A DNA stretch of 7,956 nucleotides from positions 1 to 7,956 of the forward strand of contig JBKPSJ010000273.1 of the NCBI GenBank assembly GCA_046765875.1, in the 5' to 3' direction. This DNA is from DASRHY01 sp046765875 (GTDB lineage Bacteria > Actinomycetota > Actinomycetes > Propionibacteriales > Kribbellaceae). The notes under the pieces were generated by a model. The model made no database searches. It saw only the letters and a program-made list of their open reading frames with translations, and was not told the origin of the DNA. Each line of letters opens with the position of its first letter. The first letter of the stretch is position 1. Below, in pieces: positions 1 through 5,517 of the stretch. The position numbers were made by a program, and so were the translations under genes.

Positions 1-14
1 GTGGGGGAAGTCGC

Positions 15-473
15 ATGCATGTCCGCTTGCTGTCCATTTGTCTCGCCGTGGGTCTGGCCGGTGCGTTGGTCGCACCCGCCGTCAGTGCGGAGGCCGCCGT
101 CAGTCCGGTGCGGTTCGTCAGGATCAGCTACGACCCGCCGGGTGCCGACACCAGTTCGAACACACAGCTGAACAAGGAGTGGATCCAGGTCCACAACTTC
201 AGTTCGGTGCCGCGCAACCTCGGTGGCTGGCGGATCCGGGACGCGGCCAACCACACGTTCGTGTTCCCGAGCGGGTACATCCTGAAGGCTGGTACGACGG
301 TGACGGTCCACACCGGCAAGGGGACGAACCAGCCGACCTCGCTGTACTGGCAGCAGGGTTGGTACATCTGGAACAACAACGGCGACAACGCCCGGCTGCA
401 GACGCCGACCAACACGATCATCGACCGGTGCTCGTACGGCTTCGTCCCGAACCGCGTTTCAGTCCCCTGCTGA
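15..473 (+). CDS. Secreted lamin-tail-domain (LTD) protein
   Basis: The 152-residue product has a Sec-type signal peptide: a short basic start (H2, R4), a hydrophobic core at about 5-20, and a likely cleavage after VSA (residue 25) or AEA (27). The rest, about 32-150, is one LTD beta-sandwich. Its hallmarks are the I-S-Y-D-P-P-G start, L-N-K-E-W-I at 52-57, the L-G-G-W-R-I-R-D strand at 69-76, F-V-F-P at 82-85, the V-H-T-G-K-G turn at 98-103 and W-N-N-N-G-D at 119-124. C139 and C152 are the only cysteines of the mature chain and could form a C-terminal disulfide. LTD folds occur in lamins and, in bacteria, in secreted proteins and nucleases as presumed binding modules. No catalytic domain is attached here, so a structural or binding role outside the cell is inferred. 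The ATG is chosen because a purine-rich Shine-Dalgarno (GGGGGAAG, 3-10) lies 4 nt upstream. Fold assignment is confident; function is unknown. Confidence 0.88.
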   Translation: MHVRLLSICLAVGLAGALVAPAVSAEAAVSPVRFVRISYDPPGADTSSNTQLNKEWIQVHNFSSVPRNLGGWRIRDAANHTFVFPSGYILKAGTTVTVHTGKGTNQPTSLYWQQGWYIWNNNGDNARLQTPTNTIIDRCSYGFVPNRVSVPC

Positions 474-476
474 CGG

Positions 477-523
477 TCACCCGCCGCTCAGTGGTGGACC
501 GTGTTCTGCGGGGCGGCGGGTGA
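477..523. terminator. Stem-loop at convergent gene ends
   Basis: TCACCCGCCGC (477-487) is perfectly complementary to GCGGCGGGTGA (513-523), an 11-bp GC-rich stem with a 25-nt loop. It starts 3 nt after the LTD stop codon, and the downstream arm lies inside the last codons of the opposing methyltransferase-like gene. A bidirectional terminator fits the tail-to-tail arrangement. No T-tract follows on either side, as is common in actinobacteria. Confidence 0.5.
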
Positions 524-1297
524 GTCGAACAGGTCGGCGTCGGTGAGCGGACGGGCGCGCCCGGCGAGCCGGCGCAGCGGGGAGGCCTCGTACGGCGGTC
601 GCCCGCGCAGACCGGTCTCGCGCAACCCGTCGACCGGGAGCGGCTGACGCGACGTGAGCAGTACGAGGTTGCCGAACCGCTTGCCGGCCAGCACCGGCAT
701 CTCGGCGAGCACCAACCCCTCGCCGAGGGCGGACCGCAGCGTCGCCGCTACCCGCCGTGCGGTGCCCAGGCCGTGCCCGTCGATGAGATTGAGTACGAGC
801 ACACCGCCCGGTCGCAGCACCCGTCCGCACTCCGCGGTGAACTCGGTCGTGAGCAGATCCCGCGGGACCGCCTCGTTCTCGAACGCGTCCACGACGACGA
901 CGTCCATCGATGCGCCGTAAACCTCGCGGATCCCGGCCCGGCCGGTCTGCGGTCGTACCTTGATCCCGGCACGTTTCGGGATCGGCAACGTCTCGCGGAC
1001 GAACTCGGTCAGGTCCTCGTCCGGCTCGAGCACGATCTGCCGCGAGCGCGGGCGGGTGGCGGCGACATACCGCGGCAAGGTCAGCCCGGCGCCGCCGATG
1101 TGCAACACCGACAGCGGCTGGCGGCGCGGCGCGATCAGGTCGAGTACGTCACCGATCCGCCGGACGTACTCGAACAGCAGCCGGGTCGGGTCGGCCAGGT
1201 CCACGCGGGATTGTAGCGAGCCGTCGACGAGCAGCACGAACGACCCGTCCGGCTCCGCTTCGACCTCGGCGATCCCACTAGCGACCCTCGCCTCCAC
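488..1297 (-). CDS. Spermidine-synthase-like SAM-binding (methyltransferase-fold) protein
   Basis: The 269-residue product resembles the actinobacterial spermidine synthase-like family. An N-terminal beta region (about 5-35, V-A-S-G-I-A-E and V-D-G-S-L-Q-S) precedes a Rossmann domain with V-L-H-I-G-G-A-G-L-T-L-P-R-Y at 64-77 (nucleotide-binding glycine motif), an acidic E-P-D-E strand end, D-V-V-V-V-D-A-F, and the L-R-P-G-G-V-L-V-L-N turn typical of class I methyltransferases. Canonical aminopropyltransferases carry D-S-S-D-P-like residues after the fourth strand. Here that position reads V-D-A-F-E-N-E, so true spermidine synthesis is doubtful and the substrate is unknown. I chose GTG at 1297 because family members begin close to A-R-V-A-S-G and because a -10-like CACAAT lies 6 nt before it, which suggests a leaderless mRNA. 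A longer reading from TTG at 1330 adds 11 residues but has no ribosome site. The gene converges on the LTD gene, 14 bp apart. Confidence 0.82.
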   Translation of the reverse strand: MEARVASGIAEVEAEPDGSFVLLVDGSLQSRVDLADPTRLLFEYVRRIGDVLDLIAPRRQPLSVLHIGGAGLTLPRYVAATRPRSRQIVLEPDEDLTEFVRETLPIPKRAGIKVRPQTGRAGIREVYGASMDVVVVDAFENEAVPRDLLTTEFTAECGRVLRPGGVLVLNLIDGHGLGTARRVAATLRSALGEGLVLAEMPVLAGKRFGNLVLLTSRQPLPVDGLRETGLRGRPPYEASPLRRLAGRARPLTDADLFDSPAAPQNTVHH

Positions 1298-1303
1298 CCG
1301 GCC

Positions 1304-1330
1304 ATTGTGGCTTGTCGGCAAAGACGGCAA
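1304..1330 (-). promoter_or_regulatory. Candidate leaderless promoter of the spermidine-synthase-like gene
   Basis: On the minus strand CACAAT (1309-1304) sits 6 nt upstream of the chosen GTG. TTGCCG (1330-1325) lies 15 nt further upstream as a possible -35. The spacer is short and the first base of the -10 is not T, so this is a weak call, supported mainly by the absence of any Shine-Dalgarno and by the distance to the start codon. Confidence 0.3.
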
Positions 1331-1339
1331 GGCCCGTGC

Positions 1340-1432
1340 CTAGTTACCGGCGCGGCGATGTTTGTCCGAGAACAGGCCGTCGATCCCGATCCGCCGGTAC
1401 ATGGCGATCTCGGTGAACAGGTCGCCGGAGCC
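1340..1432 (-). pseudogene. C-terminal remnant of a glycerophosphodiester phosphodiesterase
   Basis: On the minus strand a 30-codon stretch ending in TAG (1342-1340) reads G-D-L-F-T-E-I-A-M-Y-R-R-I-G-I-D-G-L-F-S-D at its core. This matches the last helix and strand of GDPD-family TIM barrels, where the pattern 'helix, then G-(V/I)-D-G-(L/V/I)-F-(S/T)-D' closes the barrel. The frame is blocked by TGA at 1435-1433, and I could not recognise GDPD sequence further upstream in any frame. The several hundred bases that would encode the catalytic barrel are absent, because mdh begins only about 210 bp away. It therefore looks like the 3' end of a gene whose body was deleted. The fragment is short, so the family call rests on one motif region. 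Confidence 0.55.
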
Positions 1433-1604
1433 TCAGTGACGCCGGCGCCTGGATCCTCGGCCACCTCTACGTTGCCGCACTCGGCGTACGTCGGCCAATG
1501 GCGGATCGACCTGACCGTGATGATGGATGGCGGGATCTCTCCAGGCACAGCCAAGTCCCCAACCGGCTGACCGGGGTCCCGCGTACCGGGGCGTGGCCGC
1601 TTGC
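1433..1604. other. Unassigned stretch between GDPD remnant and mdh promoter
   Basis: No gene is supported here. A minus-strand frame is open through it (I-T-V-R-S-I-R-H-W-P-T-Y-A-E-C-G-N-V-E-V-A-E-D is its most protein-like part, about 1535-1460), but it runs on through the GDPD-like remnant in a different frame and has no start or ribosome site that I can defend. It may be decayed coding sequence or spacer. Confidence 0.35.
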
Positions 1605-1639
1605 TAGCGTCCGTACACAGACCAAATCGTGCTGAGGAG
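1605..1639 (+). promoter_or_regulatory. mdh -10-like element and ribosome binding site
   Basis: TAGCGT (1605-1610) fits the actinobacterial TANNNT -10 pattern, and transcription from it would start near 1617. No good -35 is visible at 16-18 bp spacing. GAGGAG (1634-1639) is a strong Shine-Dalgarno 6 nt before GTG 1646. It decides the mdh start over the upstream in-frame TTG at 1601. Confidence 0.4.
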
Positions 1640-1645
1640 CGTGTC

Positions 1646-2635
1646 GTGAGCACTACACCCGTGAAGGTCGCCGTCACCGGCGCCGCCGGCCAGATCGGCT
1701 ACAGCCTGCTGTTCCGGATCGCCAACGGCGACCTGCTCGGCGGCGGCACTCCCGTCGAACTGCGGCTGCTGGAGATCACACCGGCGCTGAAGGCGCTTGA
1801 GGGTGTGGTGATGGAGCTCGACGACTGCGCGTTCCCGCTGCTGTCCAAGGTCGAGATCGGCGACGACCCGAACGCGATCTTCGACGGCGCGAACCTGGCG
1901 CTGCTGGTCGGCGCCCGGCCGCGTACGAAGGGCATGGAGCGCGGCGATCTGCTCGAGGCCAACGGCGCGATCTTCACCGTTCAGGGCAAGGCGCTCAACG
2001 AGCACGCGGCCGGCGACATCCGGATCGGCGTCACCGGCAACCCGGCGAACACCAACGCGTTGATTGCCATGAGCAACGCCCCCGACATCCCCAAGGAGCG
2101 GTTCTCCGCGCTGACCCGGCTGGACCACAACCGCGCGATCTCGCAGCTGGCGGCCAAGACCGGCGCCGCGGTGTCGGACATCAAGAAGATGACGATCTGG
2201 GGCAACCACTCCGCGACGCAGTACCCGGACATCTTCCACGCCGAGGTGGCCGGCAAGAACGCGGCCGAGACGGTGGCCGACCAGGCCTGGATCGAGAACG
2301 ACTTCATCCCGACCGTCGCCAAGCGCGGCGCGGCGATCATCGAGGCGCGCGGCTCGTCGTCGGCGGCCAGCGCGGCGTCGGCCACCATCAACGCGGCCCG
2401 GGACTGGCTGAGCGGCAGCCCCGAAGGCGACTGGGTCTCGATGGCCGTTGTGTCCGACGGCTCGTACGGCGTTCCGGAGGGCCTGATCTCCTCGTTCCCA
2501 GTGACCACCAGCGGCGGCGACTGGCAGATCGTCCAGGGCCTGGAGATCGACGACTTCTCCCGGTCGCGGATCGACGCCAGCACCGCCGAGCTCGCCGAGG
2601 AGCGTGACACCGTCAAGCAACTCAACCTGATCTGA
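1646..2635 (+). CDS. mdh: Malate dehydrogenase
   Basis: The enzyme interconverts malate and oxaloacetate with NAD in the cytoplasmic TCA cycle. The 329-residue length is the usual one for the actinobacterial/cytosolic-type MDH group. The Rossmann loop is T-G-A-A-G-Q-I-G (11-18). The acidic E43 at the end of the second strand (L-L-E-I) indicates NAD rather than NADP. The mobile substrate loop is G-A-R-P-R-T-K-G-M-E-R (89-99), with R93 and R99 as carboxylate-binding arginines. D160 and R163 lie in L-T-R-L-D-H-N-R, and the catalytic H188 is in W-G-N-H-S-A-T-Q-Y-P. GTG at 1646 is chosen from the GAGGAG ribosome site and because the protein then begins at the family's normal point just before the first strand. 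It is monocistronic in this view and converges on DUF3017-folD. All key residues are intact. Confidence 0.97.
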   Translation: MSTTPVKVAVTGAAGQIGYSLLFRIANGDLLGGGTPVELRLLEITPALKALEGVVMELDDCAFPLLSKVEIGDDPNAIFDGANLALLVGARPRTKGMERGDLLEANGAIFTVQGKALNEHAAGDIRIGVTGNPANTNALIAMSNAPDIPKERFSALTRLDHNRAISQLAAKTGAAVSDIKKMTIWGNHSATQYPDIFHAEVAGKNAAETVADQAWIENDFIPTVAKRGAAIIEARGSSSAASAASATINAARDWLSGSPEGDWVSMAVVSDGSYGVPEGLISSFPVTTSGGDWQIVQGLEIDDFSRSRIDASTAELAEERDTVKQLNLI

Positions 2636-2684
2636 TCCGCGCGAGCGAGCGTCCGGAGGAACCACTCAGGCCGCCCGCTACCGT

Positions 2685-2697
2685 CCCGAAGATCGGG
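2685..2697. terminator. Short hairpin after mdh
   Basis: CCCGA (2685-2689), loop AGA, TCGGG (2693-2697) lie about 50 nt after the mdh stop. The stem is only 5 bp with no T-tract. The repeat array just downstream is an equally good candidate for ending mdh transcripts. Confidence 0.25.
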
Positions 2698-2710
2698 CTG
2701 GCCACCGCCT

Positions 2711-2805
2711 GTCAGGGTTCGCACCCCCAGTCAGGGTTCGCACCCCCAGTCAGGGTTCGCACCCCCAGTCAGGGTTCGCACCGCCAGTCAGGGTTCGCAC
2801 CTCCG
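2711..2805. repeat. Tandem array of a 19-bp unit, five direct copies
   Basis: Five contiguous 19-bp units start at 2711, 2730, 2749, 2768 and 2787. Units 1-3 are identical (GTCAGGGTTCGCACCCCCA). Unit 4 differs at one base (C to G) and unit 5 diverges only at its 3' end. Each of the first three can fold a small hairpin, GGGT-TCGC-ACCC. The array lies in the gap between the convergent mdh and DUF3017 genes and encodes nothing recognisable. It could act in termination, as a protein-binding array, or simply be a slippage-expanded intergenic repeat. Confidence 0.9.
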
Positions 2806-2811
2806 CACGAC

Positions 2812-2849
2812 GGGTGGCGAACCCCAGCTGGCGGCGCGAACCCCAGCGC
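2812..2849. repeat. Two degenerate inverted copies of the 19-bp unit
   Basis: GCGAACCCC occurs at 2817-2825 and again at 2836-2844, exactly 19 bp apart. It is the near-complement of the GGGTTCGC core of the upstream array. These copies therefore look like two more units in inverted orientation, with diverged flanks. Direct and inverted copies can pair into a larger stem, for example TTCGC of unit 5 with GCGAA at 2817. Confidence 0.6.
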
Positions 2850-2957
2850 GGGGTGGTATCCACCAGTTCCTCGCTGCGTGGTCACTGACGCCGAACCGGT
2901 CCCGATGACCTGCTGCAGCACGCCAGGCGCGCCCAGTGCCCGCCATTCATCACGGCG
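2850..2957. other. Intergenic remainder before the DUF3017 stop
   Basis: The only local structure is GGTGG-TAT-CCACC (2852-2864), a 5-bp stem. TGACGCCG (2886-2893) is complementary to CGGCGTCA (2953-2960, overlapping the DUF3017 stop), but the arms are 59 bp apart. No gene is supported. Confidence 0.4.
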
Positions 2958-3236
2958 TCAGCGGGGGAGGGCGGGGACGGCCAGGGCGAGGGCGAGGACG
3001 GCGGTGCCCATGCCCAGGAGCAGGGCGACGTCGAAGGTGCGGCGGCGGACGCGCAGCAGGCCGGCCCGGTCGTCGGACAGAACCAGGCGGAGGACGCCGG
3101 CGGTCAGTACGCCGCAGCCGAACAGGACGACACCGGCGCGCCAGCCGTCGATCAGGGTCAGCAGTAGGCCGATCGCACCGATCCCCACCGATACCGCCAG
3201 CGGCCACTCGTAGCGCGGCTCGGCGACCCGGGCCAT
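2958..3236 (-). CDS. DUF3017 small membrane protein
   Basis: The 92-residue product has three predicted transmembrane segments at about 12-29, 34-53 and 69-88. The second and third are separated by a basic cytoplasmic loop (L-L-R-V-R-R-R-T-F-D-V, 60-70), which is the recognisable feature of the actinobacterial DUF3017 family. Family members are commonly found directly after folD, as here. Function is unknown. The ATG at 3236 shares its A with the TGA of folD (TGATG), so translation is very likely coupled. A longer reading frame extends upstream inside folD but begins with a low-complexity Gly/Arg/Asp stretch that belongs to folD's other frame, so it is not the start. The product ends shortly after the third helix. 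Confidence 0.88.
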   Translation of the reverse strand: MARVAEPRYEWPLAVSVGIGAIGLLLTLIDGWRAGVVLFGCGVLTAGVLRLVLSDDRAGLLRVRRRTFDVALLLGMGTAVLALALAVPALPR

Positions 3237-4090
3237 CAACGCCGGCCCGCCTCGGCCGCCTCCACCACGTTGGTCAGCAGCATCGCCCGGGTCATCGGGC
3301 CGATCCCGCCCGGCATCGGCGCGATCCACGAGGCCACCTCGCGGGCCGCTTCATCGATGTCGCCGGTCAGCTTGCCCTCCGCGTTACGGCTGGTGCCGAC
3401 GTCGAGCAGGACTGCGCCGGGCTTGACCATATCGGCAGTGATGAGACCGGCCGAGCCGGCCGCGGAGATGACGATGTCGCCGGTACGCACCACCTCGGCC
3501 AGGTTCGTCGTACCCGTGTGGCACTGGGTGACGGTCGCGTTCTCGCTGCGACGGGTGAAGATCAGCCCCATCGGCCGTCCGGCGGTGATACCCCGCCCGA
3601 TCACCACGACGTGCTTGCCCGCGATCGGTATGCCGTACCGGCGGAGCAGTTCCACACAGCCCTTCGGCGTACAGGGCAGCGGCGCCTCCTGGCCGAGCAC
3701 GAGCTTGCCAAGGCTGATCGGGTGCAGCCCGTCGGCGTCCTTGGCCGGGTCGATCAGCCCGAGCACCGCGTTCGCGTCGACGTGCTTGGGCAGCGGCAAC
3801 TGGACGATGAAGCCGGTGCAGGCCGGGTCCTCGTTGAGCTCACGCACCTTGGCCTCGATCTCGGCCTGGGTCGCGGTGGCCGGCAGTTCGACCTGGATCG
3901 AGGCGATCCCGACCGCAGCGCAGTCGCGGTGCTTGCCGGCGACGTACGCCCGGCTGCCCGGGTCGTCGCCGACCAGGATGGTCCCGAGCCCGGGGATCAC
4001 GCCCTGCTCGGCGAGCTTGGCGACCCGCGCGGTGAGCTCGGTCTTGATCGTGGCCGCGGTGGCCTTGCCGTCAAGGATCTGCGCCGTCAC
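3236..4090 (-). CDS. folD: Methylenetetrahydrofolate dehydrogenase/methenyltetrahydrofolate cyclohydrolase FolD
   Basis: This bifunctional cytoplasmic enzyme oxidises 5,10-methylene-THF with NADP and hydrolyses methenyl-THF to 10-formyl-THF, feeding purine and formylmethionine synthesis. The 284 residues are the normal length. The catalytic Y49 and K53 are in A-Y-V-A-G-K. Q97 is in F-I-V-Q-L-P-L-P, and D120 is in K-D-A-D-G-L-H, all at the positions equivalent to the E. coli enzyme. The cofactor loop V-V-I-G-R-G-I-T-A-G-R-P (162-173) is followed by the S-E-N-A-T-V-T-Q-C-H-T signature, and P-G-G-I-G-P-M-T lies near the end. GTG at 4090 begins V-T-A-Q-I-L-D-G-K, the standard N-terminus. The frame stays open far upstream, but that part is antisense to pirin and is not FolD. 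No Shine-Dalgarno is visible, so the mRNA may be leaderless. It is the first gene of a folD-DUF3017 operon and diverges from pirin. Confidence 0.97.
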   Translation of the reverse strand: MTAQILDGKATAATIKTELTARVAKLAEQGVIPGLGTILVGDDPGSRAYVAGKHRDCAAVGIASIQVELPATATQAEIEAKVRELNEDPACTGFIVQLPLPKHVDANAVLGLIDPAKDADGLHPISLGKLVLGQEAPLPCTPKGCVELLRRYGIPIAGKHVVVIGRGITAGRPMGLIFTRRSENATVTQCHTGTTNLAEVVRTGDIVISAAGSAGLITADMVKPGAVLLDVGTSRNAEGKLTGDIDEAAREVASWIAPMPGGIGPMTRAMLLTNVVEAAEAGRR

Positions 4091-4098
4091 GAGGCCAG

Positions 4099-4104
4099 AG
4101 TCTG
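4099..4104 (-). promoter_or_regulatory. Candidate folD -10 element (leaderless)
   Basis: On the minus strand CAGACT lies 8 nt upstream of the folD GTG, and no ribosome site is present between them. The same hexamer occurs 6 nt before the alpha/beta hydrolase start at 6374. It resembles TAGACT, a common actinobacterial -10, with C in the first position. Weak evidence on its own. Confidence 0.3.
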
Positions 4105-4125
4105 CCACGGGGAATGCGCCGGGGC

Positions 4126-4178
4126 TTGCGGCGGTTCCAACAGGTAGTTTATTTTTTAACTGTTCGCCGAACTGGAGG
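4126..4178 (+). promoter_or_regulatory. Candidate pirin promoter and ribosome binding site
   Basis: TTGCGG (4126-4131), an 18-bp spacer and TATTTT (4150-4155) form a plausible -35/-10 pair. Transcription would start near 4162. The -10 lies in an AT-only run (GTTTATTTTTTAAC, 4147-4160, apart from its ends) that stands out in this GC-rich DNA. GGAGG (4174-4178) is the Shine-Dalgarno, 6 nt before ATG 4185. Confidence 0.5.
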
Positions 4179-4184
4179 CCAGAC

Positions 4185-5171
4185 ATGCCTGCCGTGACCG
4201 TCAACGACGTGACCGTCCTGCCCCGCATCGACGTACCCGATCCGGCCGTGGTGACCGAGCGCCCGGTCCGTTCGGTGACCTCCGCCCCGAGCGGGTTCGA
4301 GGGCGAGGGATTCCCGGTACGCCGGGCCTTCGCTGGAGTGGACCTGCGCGAGCTGGACCCGTTCATCCACATGGACCAGATGGGCGAGGTCGAGTACGCA
4401 CCGGGCGAGCCGAAGGGCACCCCGTGGCACCCGCATCGTGGCTTCGAGACCGTCACGTACATCATCGACGGGATCTTCGAGCACCAGGACTCCAACGGTG
4501 GCGGCGGGACGATCACCAACGGCGACACCCAGTGGATGACCGCCGGCCAGGGGATCCTGCACATCGAGAAGCCGCCGGAGCACCTGGTCGTGAGTGGCGG
4601 CCTGTTCCACGGCATCCAGCTGTGGGTGAACCTGCCGAAGTCGCTGAAGTGGGCGGCGCCGCGGTACCAGGACATCCGAGGCGGCGACGCCCGGCTGCTC
4701 AGCACCCCGGACGGCGGTGCGCTGATCCGGCTGATCGCCGGCTCGATCGGCGAGCACGAGGGCCCGGGGTCGACGCACACCCCGATCACGATGCTGCACG
4801 CGACGGTCAGCCCCGGCGGCGAGATTGTGCTGCCGTGGCGGCAGGACTTCAACGCGCTTGCGTACGTACTGGCCGGGCAGGGCACCGTCGGTACCGAGCA
4901 CCGGCCGGTCCGCAAGGGCCAGCTCGTGGTGTTCGGGCCGGGCGGCTCGCTGCGCGCCCGGGCCGCGACCTCCCAGCCGCAGGCCGAGCCGAACCTGGAA
5001 CTGCTGCTGATCGGCGGCCGACCGATCCGCGAGCCGATCGCGATGGCCGGGCCGTTCGTGATGAACACCCGCGCCGAGGTGATCCAGGCCTTCGAGGACT
5101 TCCAGGCCGGCAAGCTCGGCAGCATCCCGGCCGTCCACGGCGCTCCCACCCACCTGCAGGAAAGCGAATAG
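4185..5171 (+). CDS. Pirin family protein
   Basis: Pirins are bicupin iron proteins. Some members dioxygenate quercetin and others act as redox-sensing regulators. This 328-residue protein has the N-terminal cupin with all four iron ligands of human pirin: H82 and H84 in W-H-P-H-R-G-F-E-T, and H126 and E128 in A-G-Q-G-I-L-H-I-E. Q-W-M-T-A-G and the L-F-H-G-I-Q-L-W-V-N-L-P segment are also classic. The C-terminal cupin (about 180-270) is followed by the R-P-I-R-E-P-I-A-M-A-G-P-F-V-M-N-T signature and an E-V-I-Q-A-F-E-D-F helix. ATG at 4185 has a GGAGG site, and the first residues are family-like. The frame is open far upstream, but only as the antisense of folD. Substrate and physiological role cannot be deduced. 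It diverges from folD across 94 bp and converges on a small unknown gene. Confidence 0.95.
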   Translation: MPAVTVNDVTVLPRIDVPDPAVVTERPVRSVTSAPSGFEGEGFPVRRAFAGVDLRELDPFIHMDQMGEVEYAPGEPKGTPWHPHRGFETVTYIIDGIFEHQDSNGGGGTITNGDTQWMTAGQGILHIEKPPEHLVVSGGLFHGIQLWVNLPKSLKWAAPRYQDIRGGDARLLSTPDGGALIRLIAGSIGEHEGPGSTHTPITMLHATVSPGGEIVLPWRQDFNALAYVLAGQGTVGTEHRPVRKGQLVVFGPGGSLRARAATSQPQAEPNLELLLIGGRPIREPIAMAGPFVMNTRAEVIQAFEDFQAGKLGSIPAVHGAPTHLQESE

Positions 5172-5178
5172 TCGACAC

Positions 5179-5215
5179 CCAAGGCCGGCTGACGTACACG
5201 CGTCAGCCAGCTTGG
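5179..5215. terminator. Bidirectional stem-loop between pirin and the small unknown gene
   Basis: GGCTGACG (5187-5194) and CGTCAGCC (5201-5208) form a perfect 8-bp stem around a 6-nt loop. It is extended outward, after a small internal bulge, by CCAAG (5179-5183) with CTTGG (5211-5215). It lies 7 nt after the pirin stop and overlaps the stop of the convergent gene, which is the expected place for a shared terminator. No T-tract follows. Confidence 0.65.
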
Positions 5216-5451
5216 TCGTCTCCGGACGGGCGTACACCGTCGGCAGCCGGGTGCTCCACCAGCGCCACGACGCGGGTGGACATGAAGCGCGCCGTGCGCA
5301 CCGGGTTGCCGGAGCGGGTCACCTCGGTCACCTCGACGACGCCGCGCCCGGTGCTGATCTCGACCCGGCGGCCCGCGCGGGTGGCAGTGACGTCGTACAC
5401 ACGGGTCCCGTCCCCGGTGTCGACGACGATCTCGACCCGATCGCCCTTCAC
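5203..5451 (-). CDS. Small protein of unknown function
   Basis: I do not recognise the family. The 82-residue product from GTG 5451 (V-K-G-D-R-V-E-I-V-V-D) is rich in beta-branched residues with alternating strands (R-V-E-I-V-V, R-V-Y-D-V-T-A-T, R-R-V-E-I-S, V-V-E-V-T-E-V-T) and ends in a polar tail. It looks like a small all-beta cytoplasmic protein, with no signal peptide, membrane segment or cysteine. I prefer GTG 5451 because third-position G/C falls sharply in the codons upstream of it (ATA, AGT, GGT, CAA), and a GATAAT hexamer sits 7 nt before it, the geometry of a leaderless start. ATG at 5493 (96 residues) is the main alternative. It is followed on the same strand by the antisense end of pirin, so it is monocistronic. 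Confidence 0.62.
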   Translation of the reverse strand: MKGDRVEIVVDTGDGTRVYDVTATRAGRRVEISTGRGVVEVTEVTRSGNPVRTARFMSTRVVALVEHPAADGVRPSGDDQAG

Positions 5452-5458
5452 ACCACTG

Positions 5459-5464
5459 ATTATC
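5459..5464 (-). promoter_or_regulatory. GATAAT -10 element of the small unknown gene
   Basis: GATAAT on the minus strand differs from TATAAT at one base. The next 7 nt lead directly to the GTG at 5451-5449, so transcription would begin at the start codon. No convincing -35 is seen. Confidence 0.4.
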
Positions 5465-5517
5465 CGCTCTTGCCGCGCGGAGTGTGCGCTCATTCGTGGC
5501 TGCGTATCCCTTTTCCG

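Noticed and set aside
1604..2665. Long minus-strand open frame opposite mdh
   Set aside because: It is a shadow of a high-GC gene: Arg/Val/Gly/Ala/Asp-rich, with no recognisable domain, while mdh on the other strand is unambiguous.
2711..2805. CRISPR-like array or tRNA T-arm remnants (GGGTTCGCACC)
   Set aside because: Units are contiguous with no spacers, so it is not CRISPR. The loop lacks the conserved A58 of a T-arm and no acceptor or anticodon stem is present.
2886..2960. Inverted repeat TGACGCCG / CGGCGTCA as a terminator of DUF3017
   Set aside because: The 8-bp arms are separated by 59 bp and no compact hairpin results.
3270..4184. Plus-strand frame extending pirin upstream
   Set aside because: It is the antisense of folD. 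The pirin start at 4185 has a proper ribosome site and the family-typical N-terminus.
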